Source: Gammaproteobacteria bacterium (GTDB taxonomy: Bacteria > Pseudomonadota > Gammaproteobacteria > UBA6429 > Thiohalophilaceae). From it: a DNA stretch of 64,000 bases. The stretch is taken from the NCBI GenBank assembly GCA_024275915.1, contig JAJRYG010000068.1, positions 1 through 64,000 on the forward strand, read 5' to 3'. Within the stretch, counting starts at the first letter, position 1; each line of letters opens with the position of its first letter. A program made the translations under genes and the position numbers. This document shows positions 9,624 to 19,127 of this stretch, in pieces. The notes beneath the pieces were generated by a model. The model ran no database searches, was not told the DNA's origin, and worked only from the letters and a program-made list of their open reading frames with translations.

Positions 9624-11587
9624 GGGATGCAGCAAAAGCAAAAAGTGCAGCAAATGTCAGTAATCTCAATGAAGGTGTCCATGCTCTTTCACGGGAGCAG
9701 CAATCGGGACTCGATGCTTCCATAGACTGTGCCAGGCAAGCCCTGCTTGCCCAGCAGAATGCCGAGGGCTACTGGTGTTACGAGCTGGAAGCGGATTGTA
9801 CCATCCCGGCCGAGTACATCATGATGATGCATTTCATGGATGAAATCGAAACCGGCCTGCAGGCCAAGATTGCCGTCTATCTGCGCAACCACCAGCAGGA
9901 AGACGGTGGCTGGCCACTGTACCATGATGGTCCATTCGATCTCAGTTGCAGTGTCAAGGCCTATTATGCCCTGAAACTGGCCGGTGACAGTGCCGATGCC
10001 GATCACATGATCCGGGCCCGCAAGCGCATTCTCGCTGCCGGTGGTGCCGCCCGCAGCAATGTCTTTACCCTGCTGGCGCTGGCCATGTTCGAACAGGTGC
10101 CCTGGCGCGCCGCACCCATCGTACCGGTCGAGATCATGTTGCTGCCACGCTGGTTTCCGTTCCACATCAGCAAGGTGTCCTACTGGTCCCGTACCGTTAC
10201 CGTGCCGCTGGCAATCCTCTGCACACACAAGGCCAGGGCACGCAATCCACTCGACATCGGCATCAGCGAACTGTTCACCGGCGATCCCTGGAAGACTCGT
10301 TTCAAAACGCCCAGCCGTTCCTCACTCAACAAGATTTTCATTGCGCTGGAGAAGGTAGCCAAGTTCATCGAGCCACTGACTCCCCAGTGGATCCGCAACA
10401 AGGCCACCGCCCGTGCCGAGACCTGGTTTGTCGAACGGCTCAATGGTGAGGGCGGCCTGGGTGCCATTTTTCCGGCCATGGTCAATGCCTACGAAGCGCT
10501 GGATCTGCTTGGTTACCCGGCCGATCACCCCATGCGCGTCACAGCCAAGAAGGCCATCAATGAGCTGCTGGTGATCGGCGAAGACTCGGCCTATTGTCAG
10601 CCCTGCAATTCGCCCATCTGGGACACGGGCCTGGCCTGCCTGGCCCTGCAGGAAGCCGGCAAGGCGGACACGCAGACGAAGAAGGCGCTGGACTGGCTGA
10701 AAACAAAACAGTTGCTGGAAGAAAAGGGTGACTGGCAGGAATTTCGTCCCGAGCTACCTGGCGGCGGCTGGGCCTTCCAGTTCAAGAACGACTTTTATCC
10801 CGATCTGGACGACACGGCGGTAGTGGCCTGGGCCATGCACAATGCGAAATCCGAGGACTTCGACTTCGCCGTGCAACGTGCCGCAAACTGGCTGCGCGGC
10901 ATGCAGTCGTCCAATGGTGGCTTTGCCTCGTTCGAAATCGACAATGAATACTATTTCCTCAACGAAATCCCGTTTGCCGATCACGGTGCATTGCTGGATC
11001 CGCCTTCGGCCGATGTCAGTGCCCGCTGTGTGACCCTGTTTGGCCTGCTCGCCGATGAGACCAGCTCCTATCAGGAATCGATGCAAAAATGCCTGCAGTA
11101 TCTTGCCCGTGAGCAGGAAGACAATGGCAGCTGGTTCGGTCGTTGGGGAACCAACTACATCTATGGCACCTGGTCGGTGCTGGTGGCGCTGGAAAAAGCC
11201 GGTGTCGACCGGCAGGATCCCATGGTTCGGCGCGCTGTCGACTGGCTCAAGTCGACGCAGTGCTCCGATGGTGGCTGGGGGGAGACCAACGACAGTTATT
11301 TCGATGACTCCCTGGCGGGCAAGGACAAGAAGAGCACGGCCTTCCAGACCGCCTGGGCGATGCTGGCCCTGATGGCCGGAGGTGAATCCGATACCCTCGA
11401 ACTGCACCGCGCTGCCGCCTATCTGATCCGCAACCAGAAAGAAGATGGCCTGTGGCACGATGACGCATTTACGGCGCCGGGTTTTCCCAAGGTATTCCAT
11501 CTCAAATACCATGGCTACGACAAGATCTTCCCGCTCTGGGCGCTGGCGCGGTTCCGCAACCTCAAATCCCAGGCGGACAACGGCTGA
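9620..11587 (+). CDS. shc: Squalene-hopene cyclase
   Basis: 655 residues, normal for the family. Cyclises squalene to hopene/hopanol at the cytoplasmic membrane. The catalytic DxDD motif is D395-L-D397-D398, and several QW repeats are seen (QEDGGWPLY, SNGGFASFE, EDNGSWFGRWG, SDGGWGETNDSY, KEDGLWHDDAF). The start overlaps the squalene synthase stop, so substrate supply and cyclisation are translationally coupled. hpnG and hpnN follow on the same strand. Confidence 0.98.
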   Translation: MRDAAKAKSAANVSNLNEGVHALSREQQSGLDASIDCARQALLAQQNAEGYWCYELEADCTIPAEYIMMMHFMDEIETGLQAKIAVYLRNHQQEDGGWPLYHDGPFDLSCSVKAYYALKLAGDSADADHMIRARKRILAAGGAARSNVFTLLALAMFEQVPWRAAPIVPVEIMLLPRWFPFHISKVSYWSRTVTVPLAILCTHKARARNPLDIGISELFTGDPWKTRFKTPSRSSLNKIFIALEKVAKFIEPLTPQWIRNKATARAETWFVERLNGEGGLGAIFPAMVNAYEALDLLGYPADHPMRVTAKKAINELLVIGEDSAYCQPCNSPIWDTGLACLALQEAGKADTQTKKALDWLKTKQLLEEKGDWQEFRPELPGGGWAFQFKNDFYPDLDDTAVVAWAMHNAKSEDFDFAVQRAANWLRGMQSSNGGFASFEIDNEYYFLNEIPFADHGALLDPPSADVSARCVTLFGLLADETSSYQESMQKCLQYLAREQEDNGSWFGRWGTNYIYGTWSVLVALEKAGVDRQDPMVRRAVDWLKSTQCSDGGWGETNDSYFDDSLAGKDKKSTAFQTAWAMLALMAGGESDTLELHRAAAYLIRNQKEDGLWHDDAFTAPGFPKVFHLKYHGYDKIFPLWALARFRNLKSQADNG

Positions 11588-11605
11588 GCGATGTTGCTTA
11601 GTTAG

Positions 11606-12319
11606 ATGTCACATCTTGGTATTGTGGTGGCGCTTCGAGACGAAGCGTCATCACTGACAGAATCAAAACCCACACTTCGTACGCCCATTTCCCTGACAGA
11701 CAACGTGACACTCATGGTATCCGGCATGGGAGCCGCTCATGCAGTCCATGCGGCCCGTGACCTGCTCGATCGGGGGGTTACCGCCCTGATGAGTTATGGT
11801 ACCGCCGCCGGGCTGGCACCGGCGCTGCGCTCCGGTGATGTGATTCTGGCCGACTACCTGCTCGATGCGCAGGGTACGCGTCATGAGATTGCCGGCGCCT
11901 GGTCGCAGATCCTGGAGGAGAAACTGACCGGTGTGCGGAACCTTCGGCGGGGCGGGATTTGCCAGAGTGACACGGTCATTGCCACGCCTGCCGACAAGGC
12001 TGGACTCTACCGGCGCACCGGTTGCCTGGCGCTGGATATGGAAAGTGCGGCCCTGGCGGCCTTGGCCGGGCAGACCGGTGTGCCTTTTATCAGTCTGCGG
12101 GCGGTTGTCGATACGGCAGACATGTCTCTGCCGGCCAGTTTGCTGACCGCACTGGACGAGGACGGCAATGTCAGTCTGACAAAACTCCTGCCGGCTCTGC
12201 TGCCAAGGCCTGCTGACTGGCTGGCACTGGTGAAACTGGCCAGGGCGTTTGCGGCGGCTTCGCACAACCTGAGTCGCTGTCGGCAGCTGGCGGGGGTGCA
12301 TTTTTTATTGCAGAATTGA
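11606..12319 (+). CDS. hpnG: Hopanoid-associated phosphorylase HpnG (adenosylhopane nucleosidase)
   Basis: 237 residues of the purine nucleoside phosphorylase fold: GIVVALRDEASSL at the start, VSGMGAAHAVHAARDLL, and CLALDMESAALAALA with the ribose-binding ME pair. HpnG removes adenine from adenosylhopane, the step after HpnH. It lies 18 bases after shc in the hopanoid operon. General nucleosidases share the fold; the assignment rests on sequence plus context. Confidence 0.88.
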   Translation: MSHLGIVVALRDEASSLTESKPTLRTPISLTDNVTLMVSGMGAAHAVHAARDLLDRGVTALMSYGTAAGLAPALRSGDVILADYLLDAQGTRHEIAGAWSQILEEKLTGVRNLRRGGICQSDTVIATPADKAGLYRRTGCLALDMESAALAALAGQTGVPFISLRAVVDTADMSLPASLLTALDEDGNVSLTKLLPALLPRPADWLALVKLARAFAAASHNLSRCRQLAGVHFLLQN

Positions 12320-12553
12320 ACAACAGCTCAGCCAGTCGTTGCATGAATTTCCGGATGCAGGGGTTGCCGTGCAGGATGAGATCATCCTGGCCTTTCGCAA
12401 CACTTGGTGTCCTGCAGATCGTCCCGGCGGCAGACACGGAATATCAATCACTGGCAGCAGGCGTGAGGTGAATAGGCGTTTTCCCCGGGGTGCCATGGAA
12501 GGTGCAATGATTGGGTTTATCCTGCCTGGTTTGGCCCTGATAAAGGTTTTGAT
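12320..12553. repeat. hpnG-hpnN gap with fragments of two dispersed repeats
   Basis: Bases 12343-12372 (CGTTGCATGAATTTCCGG and onward) resemble the right end, read on the other strand, of the terminal-inverted-repeat element at 30641-30838. Bases 12438-12495 (GGAATATCAATCACTGG... GTGAGGTGAATAGGCG) resemble copies at 20236-20295 and 21713-21754. No gene is credible here. Confidence 0.55.
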
Positions 12554-15193
12554 GTGAAGACAGAAGCACGAATTGGTCAGTTTCTCTCGGCCTGGACCGG
12601 CCTGGTGACCCGTCATGCCTGGGCGGTGGTCATTTTCTTTGTCCTGTTTGCGGCAATGGCGCTGTATTACACCGTGACCCATATTGGTATCAATACGGAC
12701 ACGGAGAACATGCTGGATGAAAAGCTGCCGTACCGGCAAACCCTCAAGACCTACAAGCAGGCCTTTCCCAATCATCTGGATGTCATGCTGCTGGTGGTGG
12801 ATGGCAAGCATCCTGTGGCGGTGGAAAAAGCGGCAAAACGCCTGGCCGAGAAACTGGCCGGGGAAAAACAGGCTTTCAAGTCGGTCTATCTGCCCGGAAC
12901 AGGGGAATTCTTCGATAAAAATGGCCTGCTCTATCTGCCCACCTCCGAGCTGAAGAAGCTGGCTCGGGATCTTGGTCGTTCCGGTTTGATGCTCTCGGAA
13001 CTCAAGCGCACACCCACCGCCGGCAAGTTGCTCAGTATCATTCCTGTTGCGGCGGTGGGCTCGGTCAGCGATGATCAGGGTGGCGATATCGGCCCCTTGC
13101 TCGACGATCTGAATCGGTCTCTGACGGCTTACCGGAATGATCAATCCCGCCCCCTGCAATGGGAGTCGATCTTCCCGACCGGTTCCCTGACAAGAACTAC
13201 ACGGGTGATCATCGTCCAGCCGATCCTGGATTTCAAGGATCTGCTGGCCGCGGGCAAGGCCATCAGTACCATACGGGAGCAGGCACGGGAACTGGGTATC
13301 GATGCACAACACGACCTGCGCCTGCGTGTCACCGGCGAAGCGGCCCTGGCCTACGACGAGATGAAAAGTGTCAGCCAGGGCATGGGGCTGGCCGGCATCA
13401 TGGCGCTGATTCTGGTCATTGCCGTGCTATGGCTGGGCACCGGTTCCCTGCGCATTCTGATCTTTTCTATTGTTGCCCTGTTGATTGGCCTGTGCCTGAC
13501 GGCGGGCTTTGCCACCCTTTCCGTGGGCAGTCTCAATCTCATTTCCATTGCCTTCGCCGTGCTTTACATCGGTCTGGGCATCGATTTTTCCATTCACCTC
13601 AGTCTGCGATATGAAGAGCTGCTCAAGCAGAAGATCCCCAACCTGGCGGCCCTGCGTGAATCATCCCGGGACGTAGGCGTCTCACTGGTCATTTGTGCCG
13701 TGTCCACGGCCGTGGGTTTCTATGCTTTCATTCCCACCCAATTCATCGGTGTCTCCGAGCTCGGGATCATTTCCGGCACTGGCATGTTCATCAGCCTGTT
13801 CGTCAGCCTGACACTGTTGCCGGCCCTGTTTGCCATTTCACCGATGCCGGTGAAAAAGATTCCGGCCATGGAATATCGCAGTGTACTGGGTTACTGGTCG
13901 GACTTTCCGCTGCGTCACGGCAAGCCCATACTGATAGCAACGGCACTGCTGGTAGCGGGCTCGCTCTACCTGATGCCTCGTGTGCATTTCGATTATGATC
14001 TGCTGAACCTGCGTGATCAGTCCAGCGAGTCGGTCGCCACCTTCCGTGATCTTGTGAAGGGCGGTGATTTTTCCCCTCTTCGCCTCACAGTGCTGGCTGA
14101 AAATGATCAACAGGCCAGGGCCCTGCGGCAGAAACTGTTGCAGTTGCCTTCGGTGGAGCGGGTCTTTTCACTCGAAGAACTGGTTCCGGCCGATCAGGAT
14201 GCCAAGCTGAAGATCATCCGCAAACTGAAAAAACGCCTGAAAATCGTTACCCGGACACAGGCCAAAGCCGATGCCAGGACCACATTGGATGATCTGCTTG
14301 CGGCTGACGAGGCCATTTTGCTGGCTCTGAAAGAAAATCCTTCGTCACTGGATGCAAAACTCGAACAGCTTCATCAGCAACTGACTGCGGTCATCGCCAG
14401 GCTCAAAAACCTGTCTGCCGATGCGCAACAGGCTGCGCTGCAAAAGCTGGACCGGGAATTGATGGGGACATTCCCTTCGGTGCTCGACAAACTGCAAACC
14501 ATCATTCAGGCACGACGTATTGAGCTGGCCTCCCTTCCCGAGCATGAACGTGCCCACTGGGTGAGTCCCGTCAATCAGGCTCGCATGCTGATGGTCTTCG
14601 CAAAGAAGGATTTGCGTGACGTGCATGCCCTGCGGGAATTTGTCCAGCAGGTCAGCAGCGTGGCAGACAAGGTTACCGATATTCCGGCCATCAGCCTGGC
14701 GGCGGGGGACGCTGCGGTACAGGCCTTTCAGCAGGCCTTTGTGACGGCCTTCTTGCTAATTTTCCTGTTGCTGATGTTACTGATGAAAAACATCCGTGAC
14801 ACGATTCTGGTGCTGACACCGCTGATCCTGGCAGGGTTGTTTACAGCCGCGGCGGCTGTGCTGTTTGATATTCCCTTCAACTTCGCCAACATCATCGCCT
14901 TGCCCCTGTTGCTGGGAATCGGTGTGGACAATGGTATCCACATGGTCAGCCGTGCCCGCCACAGTCACACCAGCAGCAGGAACCTGCTGCAGACCAGTAC
15001 TGCAAGAGCCGTGATCCTCAGTGCCCTGACCACGGTCGGCAGCTTTGGCAATCTGGCCTATTCTTCCCACCCTGGTACCGCCAGCATGGGCCAGTTGTTG
15101 ACACTTGGGGTATTCCTGACCATGGTCTGTACGCTGGTCATTCTGCCTGTGCTGCTTGCCTGGCGTTTCGATGACAAGGCAGCATCGGCCTGA
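12554..15193 (+). CDS. hpnN: Hopanoid transporter HpnN (RND superfamily)
   Basis: 879 residues with two RND/MMPL-type halves: a membrane helix near 20-45, a large periplasmic loop, five or so helices at about 275-440, then the same pattern repeated with helices in the final 150 residues (GIGVDNGIHMV in the second set). Known HpnN proteins carry hopanoids from the inner to the outer membrane. The start is GTG, just after a TGA in another frame; no ATG with a better signal is near. It ends the plus-strand hopanoid operon. Confidence 0.9.
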   Translation: MKTEARIGQFLSAWTGLVTRHAWAVVIFFVLFAAMALYYTVTHIGINTDTENMLDEKLPYRQTLKTYKQAFPNHLDVMLLVVDGKHPVAVEKAAKRLAEKLAGEKQAFKSVYLPGTGEFFDKNGLLYLPTSELKKLARDLGRSGLMLSELKRTPTAGKLLSIIPVAAVGSVSDDQGGDIGPLLDDLNRSLTAYRNDQSRPLQWESIFPTGSLTRTTRVIIVQPILDFKDLLAAGKAISTIREQARELGIDAQHDLRLRVTGEAALAYDEMKSVSQGMGLAGIMALILVIAVLWLGTGSLRILIFSIVALLIGLCLTAGFATLSVGSLNLISIAFAVLYIGLGIDFSIHLSLRYEELLKQKIPNLAALRESSRDVGVSLVICAVSTAVGFYAFIPTQFIGVSELGIISGTGMFISLFVSLTLLPALFAISPMPVKKIPAMEYRSVLGYWSDFPLRHGKPILIATALLVAGSLYLMPRVHFDYDLLNLRDQSSESVATFRDLVKGGDFSPLRLTVLAENDQQARALRQKLLQLPSVERVFSLEELVPADQDAKLKIIRKLKKRLKIVTRTQAKADARTTLDDLLAADEAILLALKENPSSLDAKLEQLHQQLTAVIARLKNLSADAQQAALQKLDRELMGTFPSVLDKLQTIIQARRIELASLPEHERAHWVSPVNQARMLMVFAKKDLRDVHALREFVQQVSSVADKVTDIPAISLAAGDAAVQAFQQAFVTAFLLIFLLLMLLMKNIRDTILVLTPLILAGLFTAAAAVLFDIPFNFANIIALPLLLGIGVDNGIHMVSRARHSHTSSRNLLQTSTARAVILSALTTVGSFGNLAYSSHPGTASMGQLLTLGVFLTMVCTLVILPVLLAWRFDDKAASA

Positions 15194-15217
15194 GCAGATT
15201 TTTCGAAAAGAAAAAAT

Positions 15218-15628
15218 GGCTCTCCAGAAGGATTTGAAGGTGGCCACCGTACCAACCCCCTCTCCCTCCGGGAGAGGGTTGGGTGAGGGGGGCAATCAGG
15301 ACAGACTGTATCTGTTCAAGCCACGGTGAAGTTCGCCTGGTATTTCGTGCTTCCAGAGACGCACAAGCGGATAGCCCATTGCTTCCAGACGGTTTGTTCG
15401 TCTGGCTCCCTGGGCGATTTGTTCAGCCTATTGTCCGCCATCGGCTTCGATGATCAATTTGGCATCCAGGCAAACAAAATCAACCATTTAGCAGGCTGTC
15501 GAATAACGGCGTTTTTCAACAGCCTGTTAAGAAAACAGGTCACATTGCGCCATTGTCATTGTCACGATATCAACAACTTGAAACAGAAACACAACCATCT
15601 CCACCCGCAAATTTTTCTAACGAGGTGA
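15218..15628 (-). repeat. Dispersed DUF559-derived repeat, copy B (most complete)
   Basis: Read on the minus strand it starts CTCGTTAGAAAAATTTGCGGG, passes through the palindrome around CAGGCTGTTGAAAAACGCC (15505-15541), and continues as MVDFVCLDAKLIIEADGGQ, TAG stop, AEQIAQGARRTNRLEAMGY. A one-base deletion after GELH then breaks the frame. It ends with the CCCTCACCCAACCCTCTCCC/GGAGGGAGAGG hairpin. It lacks the 230-base insertion of copy A. Confidence 0.75.
15505..15541. repeat. 35-nt imperfect palindrome, copy in repeat B
   Basis: Two 17-nt arms (CAGGCTGTTGAAAAACG and, reverse-complemented, CAGGCTGTCGAATAACG) match at 15 of 17 positions. Further copies are at 36543-36577 and 47790-47824. 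It could form a strong hairpin in RNA. Confidence 0.7.
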
Positions 15629-15727
15629 AAATTGCCAGGGAGTTGCACTCGTGCTTTTTTCTCTAGGGGGACAGCGCCATGAAGAAGGTTGTGGTTGCTC
15701 AGCAGAGCGCAAAGGCATGGTCTTTAC

Positions 15728-15780
15728 CGGGACAGGTGAGCCATTGTTGCAAGCACACGCCAAACCGGGCACCTGTCCCG
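15728..15780 (-). terminator. Inverted repeat at the 3' end of hpnA
   Basis: CGGGACAGGTG at 15728-15738 and CACCTGTCCCG at 15770-15780 form a perfect 11-bp stem with a 31-base loop, 24 bases past the hpnA stop. There is no clear U-run, so termination is only suggested. Confidence 0.4.
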
Positions 15781-15803
15781 TACTGGCAGGCCGGTTTGAA
15801 ATT

Positions 15804-16796
15804 TCAGCCCCTGGCCTGTTCTCTGAGTACCCATTCGACCGCATCACGCAGTGCTTCTTCCGGGGGTCGTGGCCGGTAACCCAGTTCGCGGTTGGCCTTT
15901 TCACAGGAAAAATACATCCACTTCTTCGCCATGCGTATGCCGTCAACGGTGACCTGGGGTTCCTTGCCTCTGGTCAGCCGGGCAAAGGCTTCGGAGAGAT
16001 AGGCAATGGGCAGGATCAGGTTGTGGGGGATGCAGATCTTCGGGGCCTTTTGATCCGTGAGTTCGGCGATGGTGGTGAGGATGTCCTTGAGCGACATGTC
16101 GGTGCCACCGAGGATATAACGCTCACCAATCTTGCCATGCTGGTAGGCAAGCAGGTGGCCTTCGGCCACATCGTCCACGTGCACGATATTCAGCCCCGTA
16201 TTGACGTAGGCGGGCATCTTGCCCAGCGTGGCATCGGCCACCATGCGGCCTGTTGGTGTGGGGCGCCGATCCCGTGGGCCGACCGGTGTCGAAGGGTTGA
16301 CGATCACGGCGGGCAGGTCCTTTTCCCTGATCAGGCTCTTCACTACTTCTTCGGCCAGAAACTTGGAGCGCTTGTAATGGCCGATCATGGTTTCCAGCGA
16401 AGAAGGCGTGTCTTCCGTCGACGGTTTGCCGTCGGGATGCAGACCAAGCACGGCGACACTGCTGGTATAGACGATTCGTTCCACGCCACTGTCCAGTGCC
16501 GCCTGCATGAGCTTGCGGGTACCTTCGACATTGGTCTGGTAAAGCTCATCGGGGTTCAGTGACCAGAGGCGATAGTCGGCAGCGACGTGGAACAGACTGT
16601 CACAGCCTTCTATGGCTTTTTTCAGCGACTCGGCATCGGTCAGGTCGGCGTTGACCTGTTCCACCGGCAGATCCTGGATGTTGCGCCGGTCACTGCTTGG
16701 GCGCAGGGTTACGCGAACCTCGTGACCCTGCTCGATGAGTTTTCGCGCCACCGCCGAGCCAACAAACCCTGATGCGCCGGTAACCAGTGCTTTCAT
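15804..16796 (-). CDS. hpnA: Hopanoid-associated sugar epimerase HpnA
   Basis: 330 residues, an extended SDR. The NAD-binding TGASGFVGSAVA (7-18), HVAADYRLW, TSSVAVLG and active-site HYKRSKFLAEEVV (Tyr/Lys) motifs are intact. The family occurs in hopanoid clusters, where it is thought to act on the sugar moiety of composite hopanoids. It is last in ispH-hpnH-hpnB-hpnA, three bases after hpnB. Confidence 0.92.
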   Translation of the reverse strand: MKALVTGASGFVGSAVARKLIEQGHEVRVTLRPSSDRRNIQDLPVEQVNADLTDAESLKKAIEGCDSLFHVAADYRLWSLNPDELYQTNVEGTRKLMQAALDSGVERIVYTSSVAVLGLHPDGKPSTEDTPSSLETMIGHYKRSKFLAEEVVKSLIREKDLPAVIVNPSTPVGPRDRRPTPTGRMVADATLGKMPAYVNTGLNIVHVDDVAEGHLLAYQHGKIGERYILGGTDMSLKDILTTIAELTDQKAPKICIPHNLILPIAYLSEAFARLTRGKEPQVTVDGIRMAKKWMYFSCEKANRELGYRPRPPEEALRDAVEWVLREQARG

Positions 16797-16799
16797 GTC

Positions 16800-17978
16800 T
16801 TATTCTCCTGCCTGCTGTTGTGGCGGTGTTGCCGCCTGATCTTTCGCTGCCAGTTGTCTGTCGTAAACCCGCTGTTTCCAGCTGCTGCGATGACCTGTCC
16901 AGTAGCGAATCGCCGACGACCAGGTCATGGCGAGGAACAGGCTGGCAATCACGGGCATCAAAAGGGCCCAGGCAACGGACAGCCGATAGTATCGCAGGGT
17001 AGGCAGGTAACAACCGGCCATGATGGCGAGGGTAAACAGACTGAGCAGCCGGAGCTGATCACTGAGCAAAGGGTTGAACAGGTTGAACAAGGGTAACAGG
17101 TAGGCGATGAACATGATCATCATCACACCGAGCAGCAGTGTCAACGAGTAATGCAACTGGGTAAAGGCGGTACGTGCCACCATGTTCCAGATGTCGGCCA
17201 GGCTGTGTCCACTGCGGGTGCTGCGTATCGAATGGCTCAGGCCCAGCCAGATCCGGTAGCCATGTTCCTTGATCTTGCGTGCCAGTGTACAGTCATCAAT
17301 CAGTGAGTCGCGCAGGGAAGCAAAGGCGTCTACGTCATCCAGGGCTTTTTTCTCCACCAGGATACAGCCACCGGCCGCTGCAGCAATTCTTTTCAGGCGC
17401 GGATCATTGGTGAGGCGAAACGGGTAGACCAGCTTGAAGAAATGGATGAAGGCCGGCAGCAACAGCTTTTCCCAGGGATTTTGCATGTGCAGTTGCGCCA
17501 TCAGCGAAACCAGTTGCAGGTTTTCCCTCTGCATCTTGTCCTTGAGGGTGGCGAGGATGCCGGTCTGCAGTTCGATGTCGGCATCGAGCAGCAGGATGCG
17601 CGGGGTCTGAACCTGCTGGCGTCCCTGTTGCAGTGCCCAGAGCTTGCCACTCCAGCCTTCGGGCAGGGGCTGGCCCTGGATAACGGTCAGCTTGTCCAGG
17701 CCGGTCTGGCGGGCAAGTTCAGCGGTATTGTCGGTGGATTGATCATCGATGACGATGATGTGCAGCCCCTGGCCCTGGCGGGCCAGGGCCTCTAGGGTGG
17801 ACTTGATGTGGGCCGCTTCGTTGCGGGCCGGAATGAGTACGGTGATGTCACCGAGATCGGCACTGGCGAGTTCCGTCTCGCTGTCCAGGGCTTCCCGCAC
17901 ACCCCAGGGCCGCCAGGGCAACAGCAGGATGATCAACCAGAGGCCGGCACTCAGCCAGGCCAGAACCTCGAATCCCAT
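16800..17978 (-). CDS. hpnB: Hopanoid-associated glycosyltransferase HpnB
   Basis: 392 residues, family 2 glycosyltransferase. An N-terminal membrane helix (1-23) is followed by VLIPARNEAAHIKSTLEAL, the DxD-like LLDADIELQ, and DDCTLARKIKEHGYRIWLG; two or three C-terminal helices anchor it to the membrane. It starts one base before the hpnH stop region and runs into hpnA, so the three are one transcript. The donor sugar cannot be read from the sequence. Confidence 0.92.
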   Translation of the reverse strand: MGFEVLAWLSAGLWLIILLLPWRPWGVREALDSETELASADLGDITVLIPARNEAAHIKSTLEALARQGQGLHIIVIDDQSTDNTAELARQTGLDKLTVIQGQPLPEGWSGKLWALQQGRQQVQTPRILLLDADIELQTGILATLKDKMQRENLQLVSLMAQLHMQNPWEKLLLPAFIHFFKLVYPFRLTNDPRLKRIAAAAGGCILVEKKALDDVDAFASLRDSLIDDCTLARKIKEHGYRIWLGLSHSIRSTRSGHSLADIWNMVARTAFTQLHYSLTLLLGVMMIMFIAYLLPLFNLFNPLLSDQLRLLSLFTLAIMAGCYLPTLRYYRLSVAWALLMPVIASLFLAMTWSSAIRYWTGHRSSWKQRVYDRQLAAKDQAATPPQQQAGE

Positions 17979-19097
17979 TCAGGAGGTACTTTCCTCACCA
18001 GGCGCTACGAATTTGACCGCCTGGCCGGTTTGTTCGTTTTCCTTGTAGCTGATGGGCAGTTCCGGTGCCATGGGACCGTCGGTACGGGGGCCGAACAGGG
18101 CCACTTTCATTGCTGTAAAGGGACGGGCGAAGGTGTCGTCGATGGCGGTGGGTTCATAACCGCAGTGAACCATGCAGTCGGCGCATTTGGGATTGCGGCC
18201 GTAGCCGTAGTTTTCCCACTCGGTTTCTTCCATCAATTCCTTGAAGGAACTGGCATACCCCTCACCGGCGAGCAGGTAACAGGGCTTTTGCCAGCCAAAG
18301 ATGCTGCGGGTCGGGTTGCCCCAGGGGGTGCACTGGTAGGACTGGTTACCGGCCAGGTAATCGAGAAACATGCTGGACTGGTTGAAGCGCCACTTGACCT
18401 TGCGCTTCTTGCCCAGTTTGAAGATTTCCCGGAACAGGCGCTTGCTGGCCGAGCGGCGCAGGAAAATGTCCTGGGAAGGGGCGGCTTCGTAGTTGTAACC
18501 GGGGGAGATGGTTACCCCTTCTACCCCCAATTCTGTGCACATGTCGAGAAACTCGGCAATTTCCTCGGCCGGCTCGCCCTGAAACAGGGTGTAGTTGGTG
18601 GTGACGCGAAAGCCCTTTTCCAGTGCCAGCTTGATGGCGGCGATGGCCTTGTCGAATACACCTTCCTGACATACGGAGGCATCGTGGCGTTCACGGTTGC
18701 CATCGAGATGGATGGAAAAGGTCAGGTAGGGAGAAGGCTCGAACTTGTGGATGTGCTTGGGTAACAGCAGGGCATTGGTACACAGGTAGACGAACTTCTT
18801 GCGTTCGATGATGCCTTCGACGATCTTGTGAATTTCCTTGTGGATCAGGGGTTCACCACCGGGAATCGAGACAATGGGGGCACCACATTCGTCGACGGCA
18901 GCCAGGCTCTCCTCGACACTGAGGCGCTGGTTGAGGATTTCATCGGGATGGTCGATCTTGCCGCAGCCGGCACAGGCCAGGTTGCAGCGGAACAGGGGTT
19001 CGAGCATCAATACCACCGGGTAACGTTTTACACCGCGGATTTTCTGGCCAAGAATGTATTTTCCGACCCGGTACTGCTGAACGAAAGGGATGCCCAT
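17979..19097 (-). CDS. hpnH: Adenosyl-hopene transferase HpnH (radical SAM)
   Basis: 372 residues. The radical SAM CxxxCxxC motif is in FRCNLACAGCGK, followed by SIPGGEPLIH and a C-terminal cysteine cluster (CADCMVHCGYEP). HpnH attaches the 5'-deoxyadenosyl group to hopene, giving adenosylhopane, the parent of all side-chain-extended hopanoids. It lies 30 bases after ispH; both gene products carry 4Fe-4S clusters. Confidence 0.97.
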   Translation of the reverse strand: MGIPFVQQYRVGKYILGQKIRGVKRYPVVLMLEPLFRCNLACAGCGKIDHPDEILNQRLSVEESLAAVDECGAPIVSIPGGEPLIHKEIHKIVEGIIERKKFVYLCTNALLLPKHIHKFEPSPYLTFSIHLDGNRERHDASVCQEGVFDKAIAAIKLALEKGFRVTTNYTLFQGEPAEEIAEFLDMCTELGVEGVTISPGYNYEAAPSQDIFLRRSASKRLFREIFKLGKKRKVKWRFNQSSMFLDYLAGNQSYQCTPWGNPTRSIFGWQKPCYLLAGEGYASSFKELMEETEWENYGYGRNPKCADCMVHCGYEPTAIDDTFARPFTAMKVALFGPRTDGPMAPELPISYKENEQTGQAVKFVAPGEESTS

Positions 19098-19127
19098 TTG
19101 GTAACCTCGAGATTCTGTCTTTGTCTG

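Larger units (their letters stand above)
15194..15803. other. Convergent intergenic region holding repeat copy B
   Basis: 610 bases between the 3' ends of hpnN and hpnA. Most of it is repeat copy B (15218-15628); the rest has an 11-bp inverted repeat at 15728-15780. A 66-codon frame at 15679 begins MKKVVVAQQS but runs into hpnA antisense and looks like chance. Confidence 0.7.

Noticed and set aside
15679-15879. Small gene starting MKKVVVAQQS
   Set aside because: The frame runs antisense into hpnA, covers the 11-bp inverted repeat and has no family likeness.
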